Assembly: GCA_963575645.1 (NCBI GenBank)
Contig: OY754467.1
Span: forward strand, 5,022,001-5,086,000
Direction of reading: 5' to 3'
Origin: Xanthostigma xanthostigma
Lineage: Eukaryota; Arthropoda; Insecta; Raphidioptera; Raphidiidae
Length of the DNA: 64,000 nucleotides
A program made the position numbers and the translations under genes. Each line of letters opens with the position of its first letter. The first letter of the stretch is position 1. Below are positions 42,401 through 45,336 of the stretch, piece by piece. The notes under the pieces were generated by a model. The model did not search any database. It worked only from the letters and a program-made list of their open reading frames with translations, and had not been told where the DNA came from.

Positions 42401-42683
42401 GCTTTATATATTAGTAAATTTGAAATCGGATGATTAGTTTCGGAGATTACACACAAACTCACAAAATTGGCACTCTCTCTTTATGTTATTACTGAAAGTA
42501 AAAAGTTTTTAATTTGAGCAATTTAATTTTTTCCAGGATAAGTTTGCGAAACTACTACTGATTTTACCTGAAATCCATTCGATGGCCAGTCGGGGAGAAG
42601 ACCACCTATATCACAAACATTGCACGGGTAGCGCTCCGACGCAAACATTACTCATGGAAATGTTGCACGCCAAGCGAAAATAA
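3124..42683 (+). CDS. ftz-f1: Nuclear receptor FTZ-F1 (NR5A), C-terminal 433 residues, four spliced exons
   Basis: FTZ-F1 is an orphan nuclear receptor that binds DNA as a monomer and acts as a competence factor in ecdysone-driven moulting and in embryonic patterning. Visible exons are 3124-3920, 37053-37311, 40924-41024 and 42537-42683; phases agree at every junction (entering codon split 1/2, then phase 0, 1, 0) and all junctions are GT-AG. The first residues ([20 protein letters not shown]) are the FTZ-F1 box that follows the zinc-finger domain. The hinge motif IKQEIQIPQVSSLT is typical of arthropod FTZ-F1. The ligand-binding domain runs from about SPLIRELVQ to the AF-2 helix LLMEMLHAKRK just before TAA. 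The zinc-finger exons lie left of the window; I looked for them in 1-3123 and did not find them. Hr39 is the alternative NR5 member, but the hinge and AF-2 fit FTZ-F1 better. Confidence 0.96.
4058..4630 (+). mobile_element. Tc1/mariner-type deletion derivative, copy 1
   Basis: 573 bp with inverted ends CAGTATGTAAACACGTAAGG at the left and its diverged inverse at the right. It is A-rich inside and keeps remnants of a DDE transposase: NSQKYLNMVRDQISPP, and (with frameshifts, better seen in copy 2) VRQFLNEMFPNRW, which resembles the segment after the second catalytic Asp in Tc1/mariner-like enzymes. The Asp region itself is deleted. Two further copies of nearly equal length are at 9718 and 41115. 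Confidence 0.75.
4631..6022. other. Mostly unassigned intronic DNA with one 39-bp retro-insert
   Basis: AT-rich DNA with no supported gene. The only assigned feature is the small insert at 5129-5167. A frame at 4897-5148 has no recognisable protein features. Confidence 0.4.
5129..5167 (+). repeat. 39-bp insert flanked by 13-bp direct repeats
   Basis: TCGGTCCAGTCCA occurs at 5116-5128 and again at 5168-5180, bracketing 39 bp that match the left tail of the Penelope-like copy at 33227 (CTTTGATTAA..GTCTGA.TAGAACTCTT then AATAAA). Confidence 0.6.
6031..6803. mobile_element. hAT-like MITE with exact 8-bp duplication; hosts a TTAA MITE
   Basis: Ends CAGTGCCTGATTA and TAATCCGGCACTG are inverted, and the 8-bp duplication GCTATAGC lies at 6023-6030 and 6804-6811. 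CAGTG...CACTG ends with 8-bp duplications are typical of hAT. The inside is AT-rich with no transposase. A second element is inserted at 6323-6601. Confidence 0.85.
6323..6601. mobile_element. Nested TTAA MITE (piggyBac-like)
   Basis: CACTTTGACGGACA and its inverse TGTCCGTCAAAGTG are flanked on both sides by TTAA (6319-6322, 6602-6605). It lies wholly inside the hAT-like element, so it is the younger insertion. Confidence 0.8.
6812..7585. other. Unassigned intronic DNA
   Basis: Contains an imperfect inversion between AAGACTTCCTCG.AA near 6887 and its complement near 7097, suggesting a decayed fold-back, but ends cannot be set. Nothing else seen. Confidence 0.3.
7586..7985. repeat. Element with 35-bp inverted ends
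   Basis: The left end ATTTTATTCAAC.ATTGCGCG then TTATTCATGTTTTA is repeated inverted at the right (TAAAACATGAATAACGCG then TGAGTTGAATAAAAT). No coding sequence inside. Target duplication not clear. Confidence 0.6.
8832..9050. repeat. Degenerate copies of the 37-bp satellite unit
   Basis: Several copies of the unit built on TTCCGGGGTGAACGATAAA and GGGGTATGCGAATTGT, alternating with a second unit starting CTCGCAGTGAAACG. The same two units occur in the array at 38497-39460, about 30 kb away. Confidence 0.85.
9053..9166. repeat. Fold-back, about 40-bp arms
   Basis: TAGTTAATTGTTTGAATAGA and following TGCGTTTTCTAAAAAA are mirrored on the right by TTTTTTAGAAAACGCA and TCTATTCAAACAATTAACTA. It abuts the satellite units. 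Confidence 0.75.
9718..10290 (-). mobile_element. Tc1/mariner-type deletion derivative, copy 2
   Basis: 573 bp, inverted orientation relative to copy 1, with the same ends. On the minus strand the transposase remnant is longest and uninterrupted: MVRDQISPPIRVEPKDIGSL continuing through VIPVRQFLNEMFPNRW, then it runs into unrelated A/T-rich sequence. The catalytic residues are not present. Confidence 0.8.
10291..11080. other. Unassigned intronic DNA
   Basis: AT-rich, with an A-run of about 22 at 10593-10614. No supported gene or element. Confidence 0.35.
11092..11332 (-). mobile_element. Penelope-like fragment, 11-bp duplication, hammerhead-like core
   Basis: Flanked by ACATAATAATT at 11081-11091 and 11333-11343. 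The ends are inverted around AATAAATAAAATTATCGACC, and a short tail (GAACTCTT) precedes the left end, matching the copy at 33227. On the minus strand 11198-11161 reads CTGAAGA, a possible stem-loop GGTCC/GGATT, then GAAAC and GTA, the conserved layout of a type I hammerhead core. Penelope-like elements are known to carry such ribozymes and inverted long repeats with tails. No reverse transcriptase is present. Confidence 0.5.
11345..11940. other. Unassigned intronic DNA
   Basis: Includes a segment near 11690-11745 similar to 9500-9555 (ATTCGCG.ATGTC then TTGA.ATTC.TTACATCAC), so part of a dispersed repeat. No ends can be set. Confidence 0.35.
11941..12320 (+). repeat. Dispersed repeat family G, copy 1
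   Basis: Shares long near-identical stretches with 18860-19130 and 25742-26139 (GATTGGTTGATGTACTTGCA, GACGTTAACATGGGC, GATACGCCAGTGCTTACGG). The copy at 25742 is bounded by a near-duplicated 8-mer (GAAAAATG/GAAAAGTG). No coding sequence of recognisable origin. Confidence 0.65.
12326..12790 (+). mobile_element. Non-autonomous Helitron family D
   Basis: Begins TCTAAATATATAAAAGGAAA after A12325 and ends GCGGGTAACGACTAG before T12791, the canonical A^T insertion with TC...CTAG ends and no duplication. A GC-rich hairpin-like stretch precedes the end. A partial copy in minus orientation is at 26806-26963. Confidence 0.8.
12791..13241. other. Intronic DNA with a minus-strand fragment of family G
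   Basis: A family-G-like piece lies at about 13070-13115 (complement of GGTTCGATTG.GA.TTTATTCC). Otherwise unassigned. Confidence 0.35.
13242..13860 (+). mobile_element. Helitron family A, copy 2 (tRNA segment absent)
   Basis: TCTATACTTATATATAAAGC follows A13241 and the 3' end CACCCGGGTG...GACCGCTAG precedes T13861. The tRNA-Lys-like segment found in other copies is missing, with a gap at about 13450-13480. Confidence 0.85.
14435..14506 (+). tRNA. tRNA-Gly(GCC)-like pseudogene or SINE head
   Basis: Begins GCATCCGTAGCTCAGTGGTA, has an anticodon-loop match CCTGCCACG (GCC) and a B-box-like GAGTTCGATTA, followed by a run of T from 14513. The 3' acceptor half and the T stem do not pair well, so it is more likely a decayed tRNA or the head of a SINE than a working gene. 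Confidence 0.5.
14574..15440. repeat. 870-bp fold-back element
   Basis: The two halves are inverted copies over nearly their full length. The ends read GGGTGAGTCAGACCACCCGT and its inverse, with TATATA-like flanks suggesting a TA target. The arms include AAAAATAAGCAAGTTTTGTA and ACTGCCACCCCTGTTAAG. The right half is present again at 33035-33621. No coding sequence. Confidence 0.85.
15793..16110 (-). mobile_element. Helitron family B, copy 1 (truncated)
   Basis: Minus orientation: terminal CTAG complement at 15793-15796, then the family sequence with GATATAATCCTGCAAAATG and repeated GCTTCTGAACTAATA. It ends before the family's 5' part. Confidence 0.6.
16552..17530 (-). mobile_element. Helitron family B, copy 2, split by an hAT-like element
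   Basis: CTAG complement at 16552-16555 after A16551, then GGCCGATTTCACCCTGGTGC and the family body to 16868. The family sequence resumes after the hAT-like insertion at 16869-17479. The 5' end is approximate. Confidence 0.6.
16869..17479. mobile_element. hAT-like MITE rich in CCGGTTC motifs, exact 8-bp duplication
   Basis: Ends TAGGGCATGCA and TGCATGCCCTA are exact inverses, flanked by ATCGAGAT at 16861-16868 and 17480-17487. Both subterminal regions are packed with GAACCGG/CCGGTTC and CCCGGGT words, while the centre is A/T-rich with short direct repeats (AATAATCAACAAAAACT). Confidence 0.9.
17610..17675. repeat. Near-perfect palindrome, about 32-bp arms
   Basis: TTGTGGACAAAAAGTTCTTT through CAGTGTAC is followed at once by its exact inverse, giving an almost loop-free hairpin. 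Confidence 0.85.
17700..18850. other. Unassigned intronic DNA
   Basis: Contains poly-G and poly-C tracts near 17915 and 18038. A short inversion (GAGATCGG around 18631 and CCGATCTC around 18674) resembles the stem-loop at 57310-57400. No gene seen. Confidence 0.35.
18860..19130 (+). repeat. Dispersed repeat family G, copy 2
   Basis: Near-identical to 12053-12315 over GATTGGTTGATGTACTTGCA to CCTATGCTCAGTATA. Confidence 0.65.
19168..19310 (-). mobile_element. Helitron-like family F fragment
   Basis: Starts with the CTAG complement at 19169-19172, followed by TTCGCCCGAATTTG.GATTGC and ATAATATATAGCCTATGTTC; shared with 41694-41840. Confidence 0.5.
19380..20110 (+). other. Unique, CG-containing segment resembling a transcribed 5' leader
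   Basis: This is one of the few parts of the big intron that looks unique: higher GC, several (GT)n runs, and a short open frame from ATG 19954 (MMTSSPCDGGRADEDEQFLS, ending at a stop near 20074). A possible donor, GTATAC after 20026, would be in phase 0 with the 37053 exon. I do not recognise the peptide. It could be an alternative first exon or just unique intron. Confidence 0.25.
20870..21450. repeat. Fold-back element family J, copy 1
   Basis: Ends ATTAATAGATAGCGGATGCC and GTATCCGCAATCTATTAAAT are inverted, and the arms stay complementary through CGTTTCAAAAATTACAAAA and AAGCTTAGAACATTTTAC to a small central loop with GATGCCAA. A second copy is at 55660-56243. Confidence 0.85.
21451..22016. 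other. Intronic DNA with a dispersed repeat
   Basis: 21478-21600 shares ATCGACTCGTGTATTTTCAA and following text with 40150-40260 and 32505-32660. Otherwise unassigned. Confidence 0.4.
22025..22547. mobile_element. hAT-like MITE rich in GTTTCGG motifs, exact 8-bp duplication
   Basis: TAGTGTCCGACCGAA at the left and its inverse at the right, flanked by GCAGCAAG at 22017-22024 and 22548-22555. Subterminal regions carry many GTTTCGG/CCGAAAC words. No transposase. Confidence 0.9.
22556..23117. other. Unassigned intronic DNA
   Basis: Contains a local inversion of TGGGAGCGAGA with TCTCGCTCCCA (about 22609-22651). No gene seen. Confidence 0.35.
23118..23452 (-). mobile_element. Helitron family A, copy 3 (internally deleted)
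   Basis: CTAG complement at 23118-23121, CACCCGGGTG palindrome near 23141, and the 5' segment with CTCTTCAGCTTTATATATTA near 23421. The central part, including the tRNA-like region, is missing. Confidence 0.8.
23805..23878 (+). tRNA. tRNA-like sequence (Ile-like), degenerate
   Basis: Has A-box-like TGGCTCAGTTGG and B-box-like GGGTTCGATCC with about 72 bp overall, but the acceptor and T stems pair poorly and no T terminator follows. It directly abuts Helitron family C copy 1. Confidence 0.45.
24437..25062. mobile_element. Insertion in Helitron C with 11-bp duplication, inverted repeats and tRNA-like part
   Basis: GATAATTATTA occurs at 24426-24436 and 25063-25073; the uninterrupted site is visible in copy 2. 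The insert begins TTGTTTATAGTAGCTACTGT, repeats that block at about 24892, and then inverts it, so 24858-25062 is a near-perfect palindrome with about 92-bp arms. A tRNA-like cloverleaf lies inside on the minus strand. Confidence 0.75.
24534..24605 (-). tRNA. tRNA-like cloverleaf inside the insertion
   Basis: On the minus strand a 72-nt sequence folds fully: acceptor GTCACTG/CGGTGAC (one G-T), D stem GTGT/ACAC, anticodon stem TCCGC/GTGGA, T stem TCGGG/CCCGA around GTTCGTAT. The anticodon loop would be CGCGAGA (CGA), lacking the usual T at position 33. It is probably the head of a tRNA-derived element rather than a working tRNA. Confidence 0.45.
25113..25556. other. Unassigned intronic DNA
   Basis: AT-rich with no supported feature. 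Confidence 0.35.
25742..26139 (+). repeat. Dispersed repeat family G, copy 3, nested
   Basis: Inserted in Helitron A; flanking 8-mers GAAAAATG and GAAAAGTG are a near duplication. Content matches copies at 11941 and 18860. Confidence 0.65.
26245..26735 (-). mobile_element. Nested fold-back/MITE with CCGACTTC ends
   Basis: 26256-26450 is a fold-back: AAAAAAATTGAACCGACTTC and AAAAAGTAAAAAATAATTG mirrored after a short loop. 26454-26735 continues with ATGTATGTTCACCGATTTCT twice in minus orientation and ends GAAGTCGGTTAAAAA. The AAAAAGTAAAAAATAATTG block recurs in the fold-back at 50991-51207. Confidence 0.65.
26806..26963 (-). mobile_element. Helitron family D, 5' fragment
   Basis: Complement of the first 150 bp of the element at 12326 (GACTGACTTATC, GGATGGGATTGAAATTTGGC). 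It abuts the 3' end of Helitron A copy 4, which therefore seems to have inserted into it. Confidence 0.65.
27243..27774. mobile_element. hAT-like MITE family H, copy 1, exact 8-bp duplication
   Basis: CAGCGATTCCCAAAGTGG at the left and TTTGGGGACCTCTG at the right, flanked by CACTAGAT at 27235-27242 and 27775-27782. CAG...CTG ends with TTCCCAAA are typical of hAT. No transposase remains. Copy 2 is at 31853-32374. Confidence 0.9.
27783..28340. other. Unassigned intronic DNA
   Basis: AT-rich, no supported feature. Confidence 0.35.
28341..28489. repeat. Inverted-repeat element family Y, copy 1
   Basis: Arms with GCGAACGGTAACAGAACCGT, ACAGTCTTGTTACTG and CTTGCGCAGT are mirrored around a short loop with TTTTTGAGCTAG; ends GTTTATTCCAA and TTGGAACAAACCT. 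Related copies are at 36266-36433 and 59798-59889. Confidence 0.75.
28691..28893. mobile_element. pogo/Tigger-like MITE, TA duplication
   Basis: CAGTGGAACTTTGTTAATTC and its inverse GAATTAACGAAGCTCCACTG, flanked by TA at 28689-28690 and 28894-28895. 203 bp, no coding sequence. Confidence 0.75.
29260..30005. repeat. Inverted-repeat element interrupted by a 3-bp-duplication MITE
   Basis: CGAAAGTACGTACTTTCG occurs near both ends (29325 and 29956), with GTATACGATTTTTCTTCAT on the left roughly inverted on the right (ATGAAGAAAAAGCTAG). GGGACGAAAG words recur inside. The MITE at 29501-29946 sits within it. Confidence 0.6.
29501..29946. mobile_element. PIF/Harbinger-like MITE family P, copy 1
   Basis: Ends GGGCTATGTGCACGG and CGTGCACACAGCC, flanked by TAT at 29498-29500 and 29947-29949. 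Nearly identical to the nested copy at 60382-60826. In one plus-strand frame both copies read NACCVPGCCADGDLSKIK, vaguely like the start of a THAP zinc finger, but the frame is short. Confidence 0.75.
30379..30416. repeat. (GATA)n microsatellite
   Basis: About nine uninterrupted GATA units. Confidence 0.95.
30472..30943 (+). mobile_element. Helitron family C, copy 2
   Basis: TCCTATATATATTAATACGC after A30471; 3' hairpin GTGCGAATAATTCGCAC at 30915-30931, eight bases, then CTAG before T30944. It shows the uninterrupted site of the insertion in copy 1. Confidence 0.9.
30977..31306. repeat. Element with 40-bp inverted ends
   Basis: TATAATACGCGCTACGGATC then AAAAGGTTCGGAAGTTAG on the left is mirrored at 31266-31306. 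The interior is unique and moderately GC-rich. Confidence 0.7.
31307..31852. other. Unassigned intronic DNA
   Basis: No supported feature; a short minus-strand frame at 31336-31518 has no recognisable character. Confidence 0.35.
31853..32374. mobile_element. hAT-like MITE family H, copy 2 (inverted)
   Basis: CAGAGGTCCCCAAAC to TTTGGGAATCACTG with near-duplicated 8-mers GTATATAT (31845-31852) and GTATGTAT (32375-32382). Inverse orientation to copy 1, similar along its length. Confidence 0.85.
32383..33034. repeat. Intronic DNA with pieces of a dispersed repeat
   Basis: Repeated words such as GTTGAAAATACATGAGT and GGTTAAACATTGTCAAACG are shared with 21478-21600, 29030-29105 and 40130-40345. 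Ends of this family cannot be set. Confidence 0.45.
33035..33621. repeat. Half copy of the 870-bp fold-back, interrupted
   Basis: Matches the right half of 14574-15440 (GTTTAATTAGGTAACTAG, then the arm, ending GGTGGTCTGACTCATC) and contains the Penelope-like insertion at 33227-33411. Confidence 0.8.
33227..33411 (+). mobile_element. Penelope-like fragment with tail, 14-bp duplication
   Basis: AATACCACTTTCGA at 33213-33226 and 33412-33425 brackets the insert; the other fold-back copy near 15232 shows the empty site. A tail (CTTTGATTAAAGTCTGATTA, GAACTCTT) precedes AATAAATAAAATTATCGACC, whose inverse ends the element. The hammerhead-like core is present on the plus strand (TTGAAGA...CCGGATCGAAACG) but its first C is T, so it should be inactive. 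Confidence 0.6.
33625..33798. repeat. Near-perfect fold-back, about 75-bp arms
   Basis: TATATGTTACGGTAAATGTA and following AACTCTTGGGAAATGTACAC are mirrored exactly on the right. The terminal words (ATATATGTTACGG) resemble those of the element at 55115-55660. Confidence 0.85.
34113..34612 (-). mobile_element. Helitron family A, copy 5, ending at the tRNA-like 5' end
   Basis: CTAG complement at 34113-34116, then the family-A 3' half up to a tRNA-Lys-like sequence; family sequence stops exactly at the tRNA 5' end. The 5' half of the Helitron is missing. Confidence 0.75.
34539..34611 (-). tRNA. tRNA-Lys(CTT)-like sequence in Helitron A copy 5
   Basis: Minus strand: GCTCGGTTAGCTCAGTCGGT, anticodon loop CTCTTAT (CTT), T arm GTGGGTTCGAGCCCCAC. 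The T and anticodon regions match a tRNA-Lys very well, but the acceptor stem has two mismatches. Probably a captured tRNA, not an expressed gene; the other copies (2565, 35092, 42083) carry loop CTGTCAA instead. Confidence 0.55.
34824..35449 (+). mobile_element. Helitron family A, copy 6 (best full-length)
   Basis: TCTATACTAATATATAAAGC after A34823 and ...GACGGGACCGCTAG before T35450. All family segments are present, including the tRNA-Lys-like sequence at 35092-35172. Confidence 0.9.
35092..35172 (+). tRNA. tRNA-Lys-like sequence in Helitron A copy 6
   Basis: GCCGGCTAGCTCAATCGGTA, loop CTGTCAA, GGTCGTGGGTTCGAG, a 9-bp internal duplication (GGTTCGAG), then TCCTACGTTGGGCG. The 3' acceptor end is that of tRNA-Lys. 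The duplication and changed anticodon argue against function. Confidence 0.5.
35450..36140. other. Unassigned intronic DNA with a (TC)n microsatellite
   Basis: A TC-rich run lies at about 35651-35673. Otherwise AT-rich with nothing supported. Confidence 0.4.
36141..36711 (-). mobile_element. Helitron family B, copy 3, with nested fold-back
   Basis: CTAG complement at 36141-36144, GGTTTCACCCGGGTGCGATA next, and the 5' part with GAAATCGGTTCAGTGGTTTC to about 36711. Family Y (36266-36433) is inserted into a repeated CTGAACTAATAGCTTTGAG segment. Confidence 0.75.
36266..36433. repeat. Inverted-repeat element family Y, copy 2
   Basis: GTTCGTTCCAAGCAGCCGCG and its mirrored end GCTGCTTGCAACGAACCT, with inner GTACACAGTCTTG and CTTGCGCAGT arms. 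It interrupts Helitron B, so it is younger. Confidence 0.8.
36721..36990 (-). repeat. Dispersed repeat family E, copy 1, next to an FTZ-F1 acceptor
   Basis: Shares GACGTGATAACGTCTTATAA, GTGCAAGCGAGAGCGCAGTA and CGTAAAACTATCGTCCGTAA with copies at 56640-57265 and 57975-58190. Its end is about 60 bp from the acceptor of the 37053 exon. Confidence 0.75.
37053..37311 (+). CDS. ftz-f1: FTZ-F1 exon: core of ligand-binding domain
   Basis: The acceptor is TTTTCAG at 37046-37052 and the donor G|GTCAGT follows 37311. It encodes VDDQMKLLQHSWSDMLVLDH onward to LLLLNP, including the conserved QHSWSDMLVLDH helix of NR5A receptors. It joins in phase 0 to the upstream exon (FFKDLK|VDDQ) and ends one base into an Asp codon completed by the next exon. 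Confidence 0.96.
37373..38092. mobile_element. PIF/Harbinger-like MITE, TTA duplication, 61 bp after an FTZ-F1 donor
   Basis: AGGCCCCCATACACCTCGTT and its inverse AACGAGGTGTATGGGGGCCT are flanked by TTA (37370-37372, 38093-38095). The right subterminal block is tandemly doubled (ATGGCCGTTGTTCGTGTTTA twice). No transposase. GGCC-rich ends with a TTA target fit PIF/Harbinger. Confidence 0.8.
38176..39583. mobile_element. 1.4-kb terminal-inverted-repeat element containing a minisatellite, exact 8-bp duplication
   Basis: Inverted ends of about 118 bp start GGTAAATATACACTTTCGCG and are nearly identical. CGAGATAT lies at 38168-38175 and 39584-39591. The interior is almost entirely the 37-bp array. 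No transposase. GG-starting ends with an 8-bp duplication leave Merlin- or hAT-type movers as possibilities. Confidence 0.9.
38497..39460. repeat. 37-bp tandem array, about 23 copies
   Basis: The unit joins AATTCCGGGGTGAACGATAA and AGGGGTATGCGAATTGT. Copies are almost identical; early ones have a GGGTTATG variant and one has AATTTCGG. Near the right end a second unit starting CTCGCAGTGAAACGGG appears. The minus strand has no stop codon in any frame of the unit, which produces spurious 280-300 codon frames. Confidence 0.97.
39594..40020. repeat. Fold-back, about 160-bp arms
   Basis: AAGCGTATTCGTCCCAGCAA through TCTCAAATCTTTTCCC and GCCAAATGAAAGACAAAGAA on the left is mirrored on the right, with a short loop at about 39760-39850. 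It lies two bases right of the duplication of the 1.4-kb element. Confidence 0.85.
40130..40345. repeat. Dispersed repeat shared with 21478, 29030 and 32505
   Basis: ATCGACTCGTGTATTTTCAA, CTCGTGGCAGTCATAGACCA and TTGAAAATAC words are shared. Ends not resolved. Confidence 0.5.
40456..40800. mobile_element. hAT-like MITE with 31-bp tandem repeats, upstream of an FTZ-F1 exon
   Basis: TACGGATGAGCAT and ATGCTCATCCTTA are near-inverse ends with near-duplicated flanks AAGACAGA (40448-40455) and TAGACAGA (40801-40808). Inside, about six copies of a 31-bp unit (CATCGACGTTTTACGACCGA then TGTTTTTGTGA) and many ATCGAT words. It ends 123 bp before the 40924 exon. Confidence 0.75.
40924..41024 (+). CDS. 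ftz-f1: FTZ-F1 exon: ligand-binding domain, helices after LLLLNPD
   Basis: The acceptor is TTTTGTAG at 40916-40923 and the donor CAG|GTAAGC follows 41024. It encodes VRGVSNRKHIQEGYEQVQQA then LLDYTINCYPQIQ. The first two bases complete the Asp codon split with the previous exon. It is 101 bp long and leaves phase 0. Confidence 0.95.
41115..41685 (+). mobile_element. Tc1/mariner-type deletion derivative, copy 3, TA flanks
   Basis: 571 bp with inverted ends CAGTATGTAAACACGTAAGG and CGTGTTTACATACTG, TA on both sides (41113-41114, 41686-41687). Same transposase remnants as copies 1 and 2. It starts 91 bp after an FTZ-F1 donor. Confidence 0.8.
41694..42480 (-). mobile_element. Helitron-like family F, interrupted by a family A fragment
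   Basis: CTAG complement at 41692-41695, TTCGCCCGAATTTGCGGATT and the family body to 41864. It resumes after the insertion with AAATTTGAAATCGGATGATT and ends near CACAAACTCAC. The shared part with 19168-19310 supports it. Confidence 0.5.
41865..42415 (-). mobile_element. Helitron family A, copy 7, truncated and bracketed by 15-bp direct repeats
   Basis: Family-A sequence in minus orientation lacks both Helitron ends (no CACCCGGGTG...CTAG end, no TC start) yet is bracketed by AAATTTGAAATCGGA at 41850-41864 and 42416-42430. A tRNA-Lys-like sequence lies at 42083-42155 on the minus strand (GCCGGCTAGCTCAATCGGTA, loop CTGTCAA, end TACGTTGGGCG). Confidence 0.8.
42537..42683 (+). CDS. ftz-f1: FTZ-F1 last coding exon with AF-2 helix and stop
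   Basis: The acceptor is TTTTTTCCAG ending at 42536. It encodes DKFAKLLLILPEIHSMASRG, then the conserved EDHLYHKHC and APTQTLLMEMLHAKRK, ending in TAA at 42681-42683. The last helix is the activation function 2 motif that recruits coactivators. Confidence 0.96.
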   Translation, partial: DKFAKLLLILPEIHSMASRGEDHLYHKHCTGSAPTQTLLMEMLHAKRK

Positions 42684-45336
42684 CGTCTAGGAGACGTTTA
42701 AGGTTCAGACCAATTGAGAAACAATAGAGTACCTATAAAAAGTTTTAAACCAGTCGGCTCCGCCCCGTCGGCCGGCCGGAATTAGCGCGCCGTCCGTCGA
42801 GAGAAGTCCCGCGCGAAAACAACGTTGCCCGGCCGCGGTTGTCCGACGTACTCCGGCACGGCGCCGAGCGTTCCTCATATTCAAAAGCGGTGGTGGGGTC
42901 CTCCGTCTTAATAATCAATAGTTTATTATATCGGGAGTGTGACAGCGTAGAAAAAAAAATAGCTTATATTTGTTACCCGTCGTTACCAAGTTACTTTAAG
43001 CTACCTGAATCGTTGTGTAGTGTTTTTATGTGTGTGCAATAAAATATGTACTCTGCTGCTCTGAAAAAAAAAAAAAAACAATAATTTGTGACATCGACAG
43101 TTTTTTTCCCCACGATTGTTGTGTGTTGTTTTTTGGAACTATCAACGATTACGATAAGTGATTCTGTTTTGTTTTAAATCGATTGAAAGGATGAAGTGAT
43201 AATTCGGCACGATTCTTTTTAATAATGTCCATCAGTCCATCGAGTATGTGATATTTTTTTCAGGTAAAATGATGTTTTACAGTAGCAGGCACGTATGTTT
43301 TTGAATCTAAAACCTTCTTTTTCTAAACGCCCTCTTTTGTGTTCTTGTTTTTTTTTTTTCTTTTTTTTTGAAAAATATTATCGCTTGAACGTAACGGCTG
43401 TGATTTTTGGTTGTTCAGCATTGTTCTTTTCTCTATATGTCTAGTAATTACCTCTGGATGTGATAAAAAAAAAATGAATCGTTTTGTTTGTGTAATTTTC
43501 ATTCACAGAAAATGCATTTTTTAAGTGTTACAGAACATGTTTATGTTTAATTTTTTTATTGTCGTTAAAATTGGCATCGAAATTGTCAGATGCGTATATA
43601 TTAATTGGTTTTGATTCAAAACAAAAGCTTCTGTTTTAAATTTTGGCTGAAAAAAATTCATGTACTTCTTTTTTTTTTTTGATTTTGTTATATTCTTTTT
43701 TTTTTTCTTTGAGACAATTCAAAAGATGCCTTTTCAATGAAGTACAAAGTAGAGAGGGCAGGGATCATGTGTTTACCTGTGTAGAAAAAAAAATACCTTT
43801 ACTGGTTAAGGGTTAAGTGTGCAGAACTTTGTGCCAGGAAATAATATTTTTATATATAAAAAAATTGATAAAAATTTTACATAAAAAATAAACACGAGAG
43901 ATAATTAAATTAAAAATGTATAAGCAGTTTGTTGATATTCGTAGCTGCGGAATAAAAAAAAAGCAGCGGGCCACAATACCCTTGCTCCGAATAAATAAAC
44001 TTGTTTTTAAAAGTGTTTTTAAAATTTATTATATTTAGAAAAAAAAGAAAATTGTATGAAAATATATTTTTTAATGAGAAATTTTATCGAAACATTCCAG
44101 ATAAGTTTTTTTGTTCTGGAGGGATTTAAGGGCATCAAAACATGTTTTCTTCTTTGTAGATATTTCTTAGTGTTAAATATTGAATTATTTAAGTCTATAA
44201 AAAGTGTGAATCGAATTATAAATGTATTTGTATTATAAGTTTTTAAACTAAAACCGTGATAATTTGTGAGAATGTATGAGAAATATTCATTTGTTTTACA
44301 ATTTTTCTTGTAAGGCGAAGATTGCACCGCAACTCAGTTTTGTTGTTCTTCTTTCTATAGTTTGTATATTTTTATTTTTCGCGGATATTCCATAACGTTT
44401 TTTTTTTTTTAACATTTTTTCGACATTCCTATATGTAGCAATTTTACGATTATATATTTACACAAATATGTTTGCACCCAGTGTTCTTATTTGGTTTATG
44501 TGCTTTTTATTTTTGATCTAGCAGTGACTGGTTATTCATTTTTTTTGACGATTTAATTTGTATGTAGAGACAGCTTCACAGAACTGTGATCGGCGAGGCA
44601 GTATTTAATCGCTAGGGCAAACCCCTAAATTACAGTATATCTTAAACTGAATTTGTTTGATCAAATGCCTAAGCAAACAAACAAACAGTGCGCAAAAAAC
44701 AAAAAATACGATTTTTTTACTCGGCTAACGCGAATGTTTTTACATCACAGATCATCAGAAATTATCGGAAGCATTTGCAGGTTGGTTTTCGTGACACAAA
44801 AAATTAATAGCACGTGCACTCATTTGTTTATTGTTTACTGTGATGAAATAACTACATTAGTTGAGAAGTTGGAAGTTTAAAACCGATCAGAACGAGGTTA
44901 TTTTGAAATGCAGACAGGGAGTTAATATTTGAACAAAAAATACGTAGCGATTTAATTAACCTGCAGTTTGTGATATCACTGTTCTGTGAAACTGGCTTAA
45001 TTTGTTAACATTTAAATTGTGGTTTAAAATTTATTGTGCAGACAATTTTAATTATTCTACACGTGTTGTTGAAAATATTTTTTTAAACGTTTATTTAGCC
45101 TGTAAATTGTTACGAGCAGTTTTTAATTTAATTTAAAAAATAAGTATATTTCAGACAATATAATTTAACCTTAAAATCTCTATTAAAAAAAAAATAGTGT
45201 CGTTTGATTATCGAAGGGAAAATTCAAAATTTGCACTTTTTTAACGGTGTAGCGCGCAGTGGTTTTTTGATTCTCAGAAACAGCTTTAAGTAATTTCTTA
45301 TTACACGAGCGACGCTGACGGAAATCATATGTCAAT
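42684..45336 (+). other. FTZ-F1 3' UTR (extent uncertain) and downstream AU-rich DNA
   Basis: The first 250 bp after the stop are GC-rich and unique, as expected of a 3' UTR. A clear AATAAA lies at 43038-43043, about 20 bp before an A-run at 43063-43078, and is the first plausible polyadenylation site. Beyond it the strand is T- and A-rich with further AATAAA-like hexamers near 43950 and 43990, so a longer alternative UTR is possible. I see no reading frame worth calling and no obvious element in 43080-45336. Confidence 0.5.

Noticed and set aside
44019-44327. 102-codon minus-strand frame in the FTZ-F1 3' region
   Set aside because: Low-complexity A/T-rich sequence giving a Lys/Phe/Asn-rich peptide with no family features; more likely 3' UTR or intergenic DNA.
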